Numbered from the stretch's first letter, positions 34,170 through 45,730 are shown. The stretch: 64,000 bases of DNA from Amylostereum areolatum (GCA_012932865.1 SAXG01000081.1:62001-126000); one strand, 5' to 3'. The notes: generated from the sequence alone by a model not told the origin. Translations and numbers: made by a program.

Positions 34170-34754
34170 TGTCATGTGAAAAGTGGTTCCTTTCACTTCT
34201 AGGCTTGCCGGGTTTTCCTCTTTCCCAGGGGTACCTAGTTGTTTGAGGGAGTGAGATTCAAGCTTGTGTCTGGCAAACAGATCAGAAAGATCTTTATTCT
34301 CCAGATCAGACGCCGTTTGGTGCCGAAGACGGGTGTATCAAGTGTACCAACGTAGATGCACTTAATACAAAAGACCGGTGGTGATTTATTTAACTCAAAC
34401 CTGACGTTGAACAGGCCAAGTAAGCTCAAATCAAGCTTGATGAACAAAGTCTGTGAGATTCCTGATGAATCTAACAGACTAGAGCGAGTCGCGAGACGAC
34501 CGAAACCGATTTCCTAAGTGTAGTCGCACACTTAGAAAGACTTAAGAGAACTGAGTAAGAGAACTAGTAGACGTGGGTTGCAAAGTGTTTCTAACTTCAA
34601 CTGACATGCACTGGGATATACTGGATATATATATGTTCTAGCTACAGGGGGGGGGCTTTATATACATACACCTTTCGTGCTTAGTAATCCTTGTGGAGAC
34701 CCATTTGCTGTCTTTGTAATACGCTGACTGATCCTAAGATCTGTTGACAAGAGC
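34170..34754. other. LTR-like non-coding segment (possibly minus orientation)
   Basis: No protein. Read on the minus strand it has TATATAAAGC (about 34655-34664) next to a run of nine C, an AATAAAG signal near 34300, and ends ...CACATGACA at 34170. These are features expected of an LTR promoter and poly(A) site. No matching partner copy was found at the other end of the composite insertion, so this remains tentative. Confidence 0.35.
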
Positions 34755-36230
34755 TTAGGAATGCTTATAGAGCGTTACTAAGCATTGTCTGCCTGCATTT
34801 ACTAAGCATGGGGCTCTTCTAGTTACAGCCGAGCGACATGGAAAAGGGTAGAAAGATATGGAAGGGAGAATTTGAGAAGGCAGTAGCAAGTTCCGAAGGG
34901 AAGATGTAGGGGTAAATAAGGCATGTTTGGAAGTGGGCAGTGAATGGTATGACAAACGGAGATAGCAATGTATGAAAAGGAGATAGCGACAATAAGCAAA
35001 GGGGAGCTGGTAGTGGCCACAGAACAACACGGGGTAATCGAGCAATGTAGGGACTGGAGACAAGCAACATAGATGGGACAACGGAAAAGGGTCATTCCGA
35101 CAGAGTGATATGGGGTAGTAGGTGAGACGCCATTTCTCTATGGCTGCGGCCCTTTCCTGCACCTCACACGAGATCTGGTAAGCCGACGCCTCGTGCGCCT
35201 CCGCAATCAGCTTGTAGAGAGACTGCTCTACTGCTTGGTAGGAGAATGGATAGATGGCATGGCGCGTGTGGGCCAGGTACTCCATTACGTCGCTAAGTGG
35301 CGCCCAGGGCTCCTCCGTCGGCGTGGGCTTCAGGTTTCCCCACTCAGGGAATACAAAAACTGAGTAACCTTCGTGCCCTACCACGTGATGCAGCATGGCA
35401 GGAAGGTGGGTGTCCACAATGCGAGTGATGTTCTTGGCGACGAGAGAGGGAGGGGAGATGAGGGTGCCGAGGCAGAGGTTGAACGCCCAATACCAGTCTG
35501 CTGCGATAGAGTGAGAGGTGGGGATGTTTGGGCTAAGCGGGAGGGCCCAGTTAATGTTGCAGATAATAAAGACTATCATCGCTGTTCACGGGTCAGCACA
35601 AGTTTGGCACAAGGGGAGGGATGACGTACGGGCGTAGGCATGGTTGCGTACCCGTCCCACATAGATGGCGCTCTGACCGTCACTCCCTAAACACTCGCCC
35701 ACCGTTGTGTAATAGCGGTATCCTGTCTCCGTTGCCACCTCCACCAGCATTGAGGGGCCAACCTGTTGCGCCTTCCCTTCAACAATCCATACTCCATTTA
35801 CCTCCGAGGGGCCTTTGAACGGGTCAGGGGCCCACCCTTGGTTCAGTATTCCGTTGGCCGCCAACCAGTGTGGGTGGGAGGCGTTGTCCTTGACCAACTT
35901 GGCAATCGTCTCGGCACGAACGGGCGCTCTGGCATCGTGCAGGTTATACTGTGGCATGGAAGGGGTAGCGTTGGGGCGACGAGCTAGCCGCAGGGTGATA
36001 ATAGGGTTATAGATTATATTGCTAGGGGGTGGGTTGTTCAGGCGTATGCGGGCATCGAGGACACACGTCGGCGCATAGGGGTCGGGGTCGCTTGAGGGAG
36101 GTGTAGCCAGGGTGGGAGAGGGAGGATGAGACTGGACAAGACGTGCACCATCAGCGAGTTGTGCATCACTGGGCTCCGTGGCATGGCTGAACGCGTTGAG
36201 GCAGTCGACGGGGGGAGAAGTGTTATCCAT
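34755..36230 (-). CDS. Orphan gene inside the transposon nest, intact two-exon
   Basis: Minus-strand gene of 475 aa: ATG at 36230 (MDNTSPPVDCLNAFSHATEP), exon 1 to 35630, a 48-nt intron 35582-35629 (GTACGT...ACAG), exon 2 to 34755. A TATA box (TATAAAAAT on the minus strand, plus 36288-36299) sits about 60-70 bases upstream. The N-terminus is P/S-rich and followed by conserved-looking DARIRLNNPPPSNIIYNPII, VNGVWIVEGKAQQVGPSMLV and GYRYYTTVGECLGSDGQSAI. Exon 2 has PAMLHHVVGHEGYSVFVFPE and SDVMEYLAHTRHAIYPFSYQ, and ends in a hydrophobic, low-quality-looking tail that may be read-through of an unrecognised intron. I do not know the family. No reverse transcriptase, integrase or transposase motif; it may be cargo or a captured host gene. 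Confidence 0.6.
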
Positions 36231-36487
36231 GGTATGTTGGTGCAGAAAGCAAAGCAAAGAGCCAAGACGTCTTTTTCGTCCTGCCGCATTTTTATATGCG
36301 GCTGGACCAATCTTCCCGATTGACATTGTCTAGCCCTTCCTTCATGCTTCTTTGGTGCCGCTGATCATCGGCTTTCCTTCTTTCCTGGCCCCTCCTTTGT
36401 CCAGTGTGCTCTACTTTGATGGCCGGCCTACTCCGTCTCAGCTGTAGCTTATTGTTGTTTTGCCGTTTGAATCTAAGGAAGGGGTGA
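36231..36487. other. Orphan-gene promoter and polypurine tract
   Basis: Contains the minus-strand TATA box at 36288-36299 and, abutting the next LTR, GAATCTAAGGAAGGGGTGA at 36469-36487. The same 19 bases precede the right LTR at 43523-43541, where they are the polypurine tract and end of pol. Confidence 0.6.
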
Positions 36488-36946
36488 TGTCATGAACGGT
36501 CTATAATTTTCTTTTTTACTTTACATCGGTTACACGCTTTAGGACTTATTGGCTTATCACCGGTCCGGCTCCACTTCGGCCCGGACCCGGTTCATCTATA
36601 TCCCACCCGGGCCCACGTGACTCATCTCGGCCCGGGTCTGACTCCTTTCCCCTGACTCATGCTGTACAATACTGACTCATGCTGCGCTCTTTTACATACG
36701 ACTGCTTACTTATACTTGGTCTGCTTACTGATCGCCGTGTATTGGTTGCTTACCTAAGTCTCTCTCCTCTCATGTATATAAGGCTCCCTCTCGCTGTACA
36801 TATTCCCTATCTCGAGCTAGTCAATTCTACCGACTTTGCTTGCTTTCCCTCATCTGTCGCCGTGTCTGATCGGCTCCCCTCTGTCGTCCTCCTCTTCTAG
36901 TCAGCTGTGTCATAACTTGGTGCTGTCGCACTAGTCGTTGCTGACA
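36488..36946 (+). repeat. Left LTR of gypsy element 2
   Basis: 459 bp with TG...CA ends; TATATAAGGC near 36774 is the likely TATA box. Nearly identical to 43542-43999. Confidence 0.9.
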
Positions 36947-37417
36947 TAAGCTCGAGATCTGTCTACTCTTGCACCACCCTACGACCGTCCCTACGTACTG
37001 TAGCGTAGTAGTAGTAGTACCCGTCTGGTACTGACCTTGTTCCTCCCCCGTGCCGCCCTAGACCGTTGCCCCCAGAGTACGCGACTCGTTATCCTGACAT
37101 TGTGGTTGTGCGCACGTATACCGGTGCCGGCTTGACGTTTCCTCGAAACGTTACACCTACTCGAGACTCTCCAATACCAGGAGTTGAAAGCTCAGAGGTG
37201 ACAGTAGAAGGTGCACCTTTGGTGTAGGAAACGAGTAAAAGCGGCGAAAGGAAAGCGGTTTAGGAAGTCTTTGGGCTCGTGTCCCCTAGACAAAGAGACA
37301 GCCAACAGGTCGAGAAGACTGAGGCAGACCGTCTTGCGATCTCATAACAGAACCACCTTCCCTCGACAAAATCTTCCCTTGCTGCACAGAGTAACCATTT
37401 CGACTGGGGGCTCGTGC

Positions 37418-39382
37418 ATGGAAGATTGGCGCTCGCAAGTACAAGAATTCATCCCCATCAGCCACGACACTATCATCTCCCTCATCAACGAATCTAAAGA
37501 CCCTTGGGCCTGGCACAATTGGAAGGTTGCCCTCGGCGTAGAAGAACTTGAAGACTCCGTCATAGACATCCACTTCTATCGCCTCAAAATAAGCGAACAA
37601 GGAAACGGAAACCTCTACGTCTACTCCTGCCCATATGTCACCTACCGCTACAAACTCAAGCAACCCCCAAAGTCCTTCTACACGCCCTACGAGAAAATAC
37701 CAGTGGACACTCGACACACCCACCGCCTCCTTACACCAGGCAACAACCCTAGCCCCACACCAGAGCCAGAGGTCATCGACCTCACCCAGCCAGAGGTCAT
37801 TGACCTCACCCACTTATAAACAATTCCCTCGTTCGGACTCAACGGCTCCGACTCCAGTTCTGACTCCGACACCGACATTGAGGACGAAAACTGCTACATA
37901 TATCCCCTCCCTCTAGGCTTCACTGAACGAGGAAACGACTTCTTTGTCCAACTCGGAGACACCACTGTCGAAGTCGCCTTTGTAGCAACCCAAACAAGTG
38001 GCATCAGTTGGTACTTCGCCAACGAAAGCCAAGATGACCTCACTGAAGCCGACTTCAACCTCATCACCGCCTCCGCCCTACCACCTGTCACTGACAAAGA
38101 CTTCTCCGACCTCGACGAACCAATCATGGCTGCCCAGTGGGTCCGCACCGACCCCCAACCCCTCTCCCTGCCGAACTTACCAACTGCACCGAAATTGGAG
38201 GAAGATGGAACATCGTCATCGGCCAAACGGGCTCTCCCATCCAACACAGGAATAATGGCACCGACAATGCATGGCTCATGGAAGTAAATGGCCAATGGGT
38301 CGCCATCCCTGCCGTACTTGTTGCCGCCCTTAACCTACCACCCCCCACCGTCAACGTCACCGCCCCCCCCCATCACCGTCAACCCCCCTGCGGTCACTGT
38401 TAGCGCCCCAGCAGCTGCCGCCACCAGACCCCCTCGAAAGAAGGTCCACGCGAAAACTCCTGAAGGCTTCCCTGGGAAACGAGAGGACTTCAACGACTGG
38501 ATGCGGTCATGCGAGGAGTACATGCGAGCCGCCGAGGATGACCTCGTGACGGACAAGGACAAAGTACTCTTCATCCTCACCTACATGACAGAGGAGGCAG
38601 CACGCACCTGGAAGGCCGAGTACGAAGATGCGTACCTAGCCAATGGAGCCATGGTCGCCTGGGTGGACTTCCACAAGGCACTCAAAGGCGCCTTCACCGA
38701 CGTCAATGAGCAGCACCGTGCCGCGGTCGAACTGGACGGGTTCAAACAGACGAAGGGTACCACCACCCATGAATACTTTGCCAGGTTTGAACAACTGGCA
38801 AGGAAGGCTGGGTACTCCACAGCGCAGGACCCCATCCACCTCATGCAGCTGCTTAAGCACAACATCTACTATCAGACCATCGACTCCATCTATGACAGCG
38901 GTCACGTCCCTCAGAAATATGAGGACCTCAAGGAGCGCATCATTCTGATTGATGGACTGCGACAGGAGCGGGAGGACCTGAAAACTCAATGCAGCGGCCC
39001 CACGCAGAACCAAAAACCCAAAGGACAAGGGTCGTCCAATGGGCAGCAAGGGGGACAGGTCCCATGGCGCCGCGACGGAACCAGCACGGTACACGGTGGC
39101 AAAGGACAGCCGATGGACGTCAACCGTGTCGACATCAAGGGGCAATGCTTCTGCTGCGGACAGAATGGCCACCAGGTGCGGGACTGCAGGGTGGACGTGA
39201 AGAACATCCGAGACATGTGGGGGAGGGACCGGTACACGGAACCACCAAAGCGGGAGGCTCGAGCACAGACGTTCGAGACGCCCACCGCCTGGGCTAGGAG
39301 CCTGTCGGCCGAAGATCGGAAAAGCGTGATGGACGCACTTCAAGCTCAGCCGAAGGTGGAGGAGAAGAAGGAGGGTTTTTGA
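37418..39382 (+). pseudogene. Gag of gypsy element 2, with tandem SIM-like motifs
   Basis: ATG at 37418 gives MEDWRSQVQEFIPISHDTII. About residues 122-131 hold two copies of EVIDLT (EVIDLTQPEVIDLTHL), which match SUMO-interaction motifs. A TAA at 37817-37819 interrupts, after which the same frame continues with an acidic DSDTDIEDENCYIYPLPLGF region. Two frame changes (about 38160 and in a C-run near 38365) lead into the gag core KTPEGFPGKREDFNDWMRSC, VDFHKALKGAFTDVNEQHRA and the zinc knuckle CFCCGQNGHQVRDC (about 39148-39189). It stops in TTTTTGA at 39382, overlapping pol. This copy cannot make full gag as read. Confidence 0.8.
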
Positions 39383-42300
39383 GGGGGCTGACGATGTACA
39401 CGGCATCTGAAGCCCAAGTTTCTGTTTCTCACCCGTCTGGTTTTGTGGCGCCTCGGTGGCCTGGTTCTCGTTTACATATGCGCATTGTTGATTCGGACTG
39501 TACTACTACGGGGGATATCCCCATTATGACTTCTCTTACGGACTCTATCGGTATGGGCACGCGTCCCGTTGTTATTTTAGATACTCAGGCTTCGATTTGT
39601 GAGCCTTCGGCTTTGGATATGGCTTCGGTTTCGGCTTCAGTTTTGGATACGGCTTTGGATATGGACTCGGTTTTGGATATGGACCCTGTGAAGTCAGGGA
39701 CAACACCGTGCGATGGAAGGGGCACGGCGCCCAAATCATGTTATATGGCACCTGGAACGGCTCAATGGACGCTTCATCGCTTAAGGGAAGACAAACCCGA
39801 AAGTGTGATTGCAATCCTTCGCATCTGGACACACCACCAACGCCGTGACGAGGCTACTTATGAAGCCATCAAGGAAATAACTGGCATGGGAGACGAGTTA
39901 GCATGTCAAGCTCTACTAGAGCTCGCCACTCCTATGCAGTTCATACGCTCCTCCAGCGCCAAGGAACAAACGGTCATTCCCACACAACTGGCGGTAGATT
40001 CCAAGCGCATTGTCAAAGCTCTCGCACTCCTGGACGGTGGTTGCACTGGCTCGTGTATCAATACGAAGTTCGTGCAGGAAAATCACATCCCCATGCGACG
40101 GACTGCTCGCCCAATCCCAGTACGAAATGCAGACGGCACTCTCAACGCAGGAGGTCCCATCACGGAATATGTCACACTTCGTCTAAATATTCAAGACCAT
40201 GAAGAAAACATTGACCTGGCGGTCTCCAACCTAGGAGATACGGACCTTTTCATTGGACATGAGTGGCTAAAGAAGCACAACCCTCGCATGGAAATCCGGG
40301 TCAATTGAATTCGACCGATGCCCTATCAGCTGCTCTCGTCCCCCTCCCCTCCTCAAGATCGATGATGATGAAGAAGAGGAGGAAGAGCCAGTCCACATGG
40401 AAAAGGACGAGCAGCTGTTTGCTTTCGACTGGGATGGTTACAAAGCGACATACCACATCCGGACCCATGCATCAGACATTGCAATTGAAGAGCACGCTAA
40501 GAAAAAGGAACAGACCTTCTCTGAGCAAGTCCCAACAGCGTACCACGAATTCAAGGACATCTTTGACAAAGACGACTTCGACAAGCTCCCTGAGCGACGC
40601 CCATGGGACCACGCCATTGAGCTCACTCCTAACTTCAAACCGGTCGATTGCAAAGTTTACCCCCTCACATTGGATGAGCAGAAGCAACTGGACGCCTTTT
40701 TGGAAGAGAACCTGAGATCTGGCCGGATCCAACCATCCAAATCACCCATGGCCTCCCCATTCTTCTTCATCAAGAAAAAAGACGGCTCGCTACGTCCTGT
40801 GCAGGACTATTGAAAGCTCAATGAGATGACGATAAAGAACCGTTACCCACTCCCGCTCATCCAAGAGTTGGTTGACAAGCTTAAGGGAGCACGGCACTTT
40901 ACCAAGCTCGATGTCCGATGGGGGTACAACAATGTTCAGATTAAAGAAGGGGACAAGTGGAAAGCTGCATTCCGCACGAACAAAGGCCTCTACGAGCCTA
41001 CAGTCATGTTCTTCGGACTCACCAACTCCCCATCTACGTTCCAAGCCATGATGAATGACCTGTTCAAAGACTTGATCCACCAAGGAGTCGTGGTCGTCTA
41101 TTTGGACGACATCCTCATCTTCACACATACGCTAGAAGAACATCGTCGGATAGTCAAGGAGGTCCTTCGGATCCTGCGAGAAAACAAACTCTATCTGAAG
41201 CCAGAAAAGTGCGAGTTTGAGAAGGCAGAAATCGAATACCTGGGCATGATTGTCGGCGGAGGAAGGGTTCAAATGGATCCAGCAAAAGTCGCGGCAATCA
41301 CCAATTGGCCAGCCCCCAAAACGAAGAAACAACTTCAATCGTTTTTGGGCTTTTGCAACTTCTACCGTCGCTTTATCAAGGACTTCAGCGGCATTGCTCA
41401 CCCAATGACTAAACTCACTGGGAAGACGGAATGGGTCCGGGACACCCCACAGCAGGAGGCTTTTGAGGAACTCAAGCGACGTATAACATCGCAGCCAGTT
41501 CTAGCAATCCCTACAGACGATGGGCAGTTCCGTGTCGAGGCGGACTCCTCTGACTATGCCACGGGCGCGGTACTTTCGCAACAACAGGACAATGGCAAAT
41601 GGCACCCGGTCGCCTTCCTCTCAAAGTCCCTCAGCGAAGCTGAGAGGAACTATGAGATTTATGATAAGGAATTACTGGCTATCATGACGGCGCTAGAGGA
41701 ATGGAGACAATACCTCATGGGGGCACGACAGGAGTTTGAAATCTGGTCGGATCATCGCAATCTCACGTACTTCCGCAAGGCGCAGAAGCTAAATCGGAGA
41801 CAAGCAAGATGGTTAACGGAGCTACAAGAGTATCATTGTACGCTACTCCACAAGCCTTGCAAAACAATGGGTAAACCCGATGCTATTTCCCGACTAGCGG
41901 GCCTTGAGAAGGGGGAGAAAGACAATGAAAACATCGTCCTCCTGAAACCAGAACTCTTTCGCGCCCTCAACCATGCAGGAATCGTAACCAACGGACCTGA
42001 CAATGCCTTCATTGAGCGGATTCAGGAGGCTACCTTACTCCGAGACCATGCAGTAGAACGCGCCTTAGCACTCAAAGTAAAGGGATGGCTGGAACATGCA
42101 GATGGAACGGTCACCTGGCAACATAGACTCTATGTCCCAAGAGACAAAGGACTCCATGCAGACATCATCCAGGCTCATCATGACGGCCCACTTGTCGGTC
42201 ATCCAGGACGATACAAGACCCACGAGCTCATCACGCGCAACTACTGGTGGCCTGCCATTAGAGATGACGTCCGGAAATATGTCAAAGGATGTGAGACCTG

Positions 42301-43549
42301 CCAACGTATCAAGATTAGACATGATCGTATTGCCGCTCCACTCCACCCACATGACCCGCCACAAGCACCTTGGGAGCACGTATCCATTGACTTTGTCATG
42401 CCACTCCCGGTCTCGGATGGAAAAGACGCCATCTGCAATGTGAACTGCATGTGTACCAAGTAGGTTGTATTCTGGGCCACGACCAAAGACCTAACAGAAG
42501 ACGAGCTTGCCTTCGAGTACCTACGAGAAGTAGTCCCCCATCATGGAATTCCTAGAAAAATTGTCAGTGACCGCGGCAGCGTCTTTGTCTCCAAGTTCAC
42601 CACGGCATTGTTCCAACTACTAGGCATTGAAGGGAATCCATCTACGGCGTACCACCCTCAGACGGACGGACAGACCGAACGCTCCAACATGACCATGGAA
42701 AACTACCTTCGCATCTTCGTCAATCAACAACAGGACAATTGGACACGTTACCTCCCACTTGCCATGACTGCGCTCAACAACATGGTCCATAGTTCGATTG
42801 GGATGTCTCCCAACTTTGCCAACTATGGTCGGGAACTCTACCTGGGAACAAACCCTCGACGCGAGACAGACAACCCATCGGCGAACGAGTTTGCACAACG
42901 CCTGCGAGACATCTATGAGGAAGCCCGCTCTGCGCTAAAAGCAGCACAGGACGATCAAAAGCGCTTTTACGATCGCAAGAAGGACGAACCAATAGATTAC
43001 AAAATTGGCGACTTCGTCTGGCTGGAAGCCAAGACCAGAGATGGCCAAACCGTAATCAAAACGGCACGTCCTATGCAAAAGCTAGATGACAAGCACTTCG
43101 GTCCTTTCGAAATCCTGGAAAAAGTCGGAGCATCGGCTTACAAGCTTCGCCTCCCTGCATCCTGGTCACGAAAACATCCGGTCTTCAACGAGTCCCTCCT
43201 ATCTCCACACAACGGTCCCGCCTTTGACAACCAGAAAGCACCTGCACCTCCACCCCCAGAGTTAGTCCAAGGAGAGGAAATCTATGAGGTCGAAAAGATT
43301 ATAGACTCCAAGAACGTTGGTCGCGGCTTCAAGTACCTTGTCAAATGGAAAGGCTACCCAGACAATGACAATACTTGGGAACCTCTTGCCAATCTCCAGA
43401 ATGCCAAGAAACGTATCGACGACTTCCACCGCAAGCATCCGGGTGCCCCGAAACCTGCACGCCTTAATCGTTGGGAACTCCTGGCGGAAGAGGAAGCTAG
43501 ATCTGATTGCGATGAGGACGTCGAATCTAAGGAAGGGGTGATGTCATGA
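39379..43549 (+). pseudogene. Pol of gypsy element 2: protease, RT, RNase H, integrase, chromodomain
   Basis: Protease LALLDGGCTGSCINTKFV (here DGG, not the usual DSG or DTG) and NLGDTDLFIGHEWL. Frame change near 40290. RT with SLRPVQDY, then a TGA at 40810-40812, KNRYPLPLIQELVDKLKGA, VRWGYNNVQI, MFFGLTNSPSTFQAMMN and catalytic VVYLDDILIF. RNase H VEADSSDYATGAVLSQ and YDKELLAIMTALEEW. Integrase zinc finger (HPGRYKTHELITRNYWWPAI, CETCQRIK), catalytic core ending at a TAG at 42461-42463, then IVSDRGSVFVSKF and STAYHPQTDGQTERSN. C-terminal chromodomain EKIIDSKNVGRGFKYLVKWK (about 43293-43352), typical of chromoviruses. Two stops and one shift make this copy non-autonomous. Confidence 0.9.
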
Positions 43550-43999
43550 ACGGTCTATAATTTTCTTTTTTACTTTACATCGGTTACACGCTTTAGGACT
43601 ATTGGCTTATCACCGGTCCGGCTCCACTTCGGCCTGGACCCGGTTCATCTATATCCCACCCGGGCCCACGTGACTCATCTCGGCCCGGGTCTGACTCCTT
43701 TCCCCTGACTCATGCTGTACAATACTGACTCATGCTGCGCTCTTTTACATACGACTGCTTACTTATACTTGGTCTGCTTACTGATCGCCGTGTATTGGTT
43801 GCTTACCTAAGTCTCTCTCCTCTCATGTATATAAGGCTCCCTCTCGCTGTACATATTCCCTATCTCGAGCTAGTCAATTCTACCGACTTTGCTTGCTTTC
43901 CCTCATCTGTCGCCATGTCTGATCGGCTCCCCTCTGTCGTCCTCCTCTTCTAGTCAGCTGTGTCGTAACTTGGTGCTGTCACACTAGTCGTTGCTGACA
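43542..43999 (+). repeat. Right LTR of gypsy element 2
   Basis: 458 bp, TGTCATGA...GCTGACA. The pol stop codon (43547-43549) lies within its first eight bases. Confidence 0.9.
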
Positions 44000-44108
44000 C
44001 CGTTCTACTCCTCTCCTCTGGTCTTCCATAGGGTGCTGCCTCTAACTTTTCTTTCCTTGGTCTCATCTTAGCTCTGCTAACGGGCTCTTGGCTCTCTGGT
44101 TTTTAACC

Positions 44109-44141
44109 TGTTATGCCCAAATACAGTATTTGGGCGTGACA
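44109..44141. repeat. 33-bp near-perfect palindrome at insertion edge
   Basis: TGTTATGCCCAAATAC, one A, then GTATTTGGGCGTGACA: sixteen bases each side with two T/C differences. It forms the extreme right tip of the composite insertion, directly before the resumed pol of element 1. Confidence 0.75.
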
Positions 44142-45401
44142 ACGTGCAACTAGGCCAGGAGCAGTAACCTCCCTCGGCGATGTCGAACTCCAACGACGTA
44201 TCCGCGACTGCAAAACCAAGGACATTGAGGTCGTTCAAGCCCTGGACGCCATCTTACGAAATGGACCACGTACACTCGTCAAGAACCTTCAAGAGTGGAA
44301 CTACGAAGAAGGCCTGGTCCTGTTTAGAGGAAAGGTATATGTCCCTGCAGACGACGAGTTGCGACGCGACATTGTCAAAATGTACCATGAATCGCCCCTG
44401 GCTGGACACCCTGGTCGCTTCAAGACTTACGAACTTGTGAGTCGTGAACATTGGTGGCCTGGCATGTCTGTCTTCGTCCGCGACTTCATAGCAGGATGTG
44501 CAACCTGCCAGTCGACAAAGACACAGAGCAGCCGACCCCATGTCGACATGATCCCGAATGAAGTACTCAATCAACCATTTGGCGTCATCTCTACTGACTT
44601 CATTGTCGAGCTCCCTGACTGCGAAGGCTATAATGCTGTCAATGTCATGGTCGATCGCCTCACCAAGATGGTGGTTACCACCCCATGTACAATGAAGATC
44701 ACCAGCGATGGCACGGCCGACATTCTCTTTGATAAGGTATACCGACACTACGGCTTAGCGGACAAGATCATCTCGGATTGTGGACCCTAATTTGCTGGGC
44801 AGGTAATGCGTACACTCAATGAGAAGCTCGGGATAAAGTCTGCCCTTAGCACAGCGTATCACCCACAGACAGACGGCCAGACCGAACGCGAGAACCAGAA
44901 CCTTGAGCAGTTCCTGCGAGTATTCTGCAACTACCGTCAAGATGACTGGGTGAAGTGGTTGCCCTTCTTCGAGTTTTCTCACAACTCCCGCACCCATGCA
45001 GCTACTGGAAAGGCTCCCTTTGAAGTCCTCTACGGCTTCCTCCCTAAGATGTACCCATCCGTAAACCCGTCCTCAAAGGTCCCTGCAGTTGAAGAACGCC
45101 TCCGTCAACTTGAAGAAGTCCGACAGGAGATCAAGGCCAGCCTTGCCCTTGCATCCAACTTAATGAAGCACTACAATGGCGACACGATCAGCAAATCGAC
45201 ACTGTTCGCTGTCGGAGACAAGGTCTGGCTCGAAGGCAAAAACCTGAAGACGACGAGGCCGAAAGCTAAGCTTGCTGCCAAACGATTTGGACCCTTCGAG
45301 ATCGTTGATGTCATTAGCCCAGTGAACTATCGCCTGAAGCTGCCAAAGACGTGGAGAATCCACCCAGTCTTCCATGCTTCGCTGCTCACCGAGTACAAGG
45401 A
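44142..45401 (+). pseudogene. Gypsy element 1 pol, integrase portion
   Basis: Resumes the reading left at 34168: RATRPGAVTSLGDVELQRR, the integrase zinc finger (HPGRFKTYELVSREHWWPGM ... CATCQSTK), and the core with STDFIVELPDCEGYNAVNVM and IISDCGP. A TAA at 44788-44790 stands where Q is expected before FAGQVMRTLNEKLG, followed by STAYHPQTDGQTERENQNLE. The C-terminal part has KRFGPFEIVDVISPVNYRL and HPVFHASLLTEYK. Cut at 45401 by the DNA transposon; chromodomain follows at 53533. Confidence 0.9.
45394..45401. repeat. Target duplication TACAAGGA (left)
   Basis: Repeated at 53533-53540. With one copy removed, the element 1 reading LTEY-KETTAHGPNYEQP is restored without a break. The duplication could be counted as 6-8 bp because the transposon ends share bases with it. 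Confidence 0.8.
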
Positions 45402-45585
45402 TATGGCGCATATACTGTGTAAAAAATCGAACTCGTTGTTTTTCGTCGGAGGTGGTTGTGGCCTCGAAAAATCATGCCGAAGTTGAGGGAGGCGACAAAA
45501 ATCTGGGCCGAGGTGAAATGTCTCTCTGAGAGTTCTGCCGACTCGGTTGCGCTATGTAGATGTTGGCGGAGGTCCTCGGTGGGGT
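45402..45585 (+). repeat. Left terminal inverted repeat of integrase-type transposon
   Basis: About 125 bases pair with 53410-53534 in inverted orientation with only a few mismatches, then weaker pairing continues to a shared TAGATGTTGGCGGAGG near 45555-45570 (inverse at about 53380-53395). Confidence 0.85.
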
Positions 45586-45730
45586 TTTTTCTCCTGAAGT
45601 GGTGGGAGTGAGTTTGAGACGGAGGATAGGAGCGTGCGCGTAGACTACCAGTGTTCCGTGGTTCACGTGCGTCGTGGGCCGCGGTACTAAGGGGAGATGG
45701 GTTTCTCTCTCAGTCTCCTCGACATCCTCC

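Larger units (their letters stand above)
36488..43999 (+). mobile_element. Ty3/gypsy chromodomain element 2 (young)
   Basis: LTRs at 36488-36946 and 43542-43999 (459 and 458 bp, TGTCATGAACGG...GCTGACA) differ at only about five positions by eye, so this insertion is much younger than element 1. Internal region: leader 36947-37417, gag 37418-39382, pol 39379-43549 ending inside the right LTR. The flanks GGTGA and CCGTT do not form a target duplication, and the left flank carries the element's own polypurine tract. An origin by LTR-LTR recombination is therefore more likely than simple insertion. Confidence 0.88.
34169..44141. mobile_element. Composite insertion inside gypsy element 1
   Basis: About 10 kb interrupting pol of element 1 between CAGGTACG (ends 34168) and TGCAACTAGG (from 44145). 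The outer tips read TGTCATGTGAAAAG at 34170 and GGGCGTGACA ending at 44141, so they have TG...CA LTR-like ends, but only ACG is duplicated at the target. It contains an unassigned LTR-like stretch (34170 to about 34826), a minus-strand orphan gene, an intact-length gypsy element (36488-43999) and a 142-bp tail ending in a 33-bp palindrome. The identity of the outermost element is not resolved. Confidence 0.6.

Noticed and set aside
36483..44004. Simple target-site duplication for gypsy element 2
   Set aside because: The five bases on the two sides (GGTGA and CCGTT) do not match; the left flank is the element's own polypurine tract.
44000..44141. Longer LTR for gypsy element 2 reaching the GTGACA at 44141
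   Set aside because: The left LTR's similarity ends at 36946 (CTGACA) and nothing like 44000-44141 follows it.
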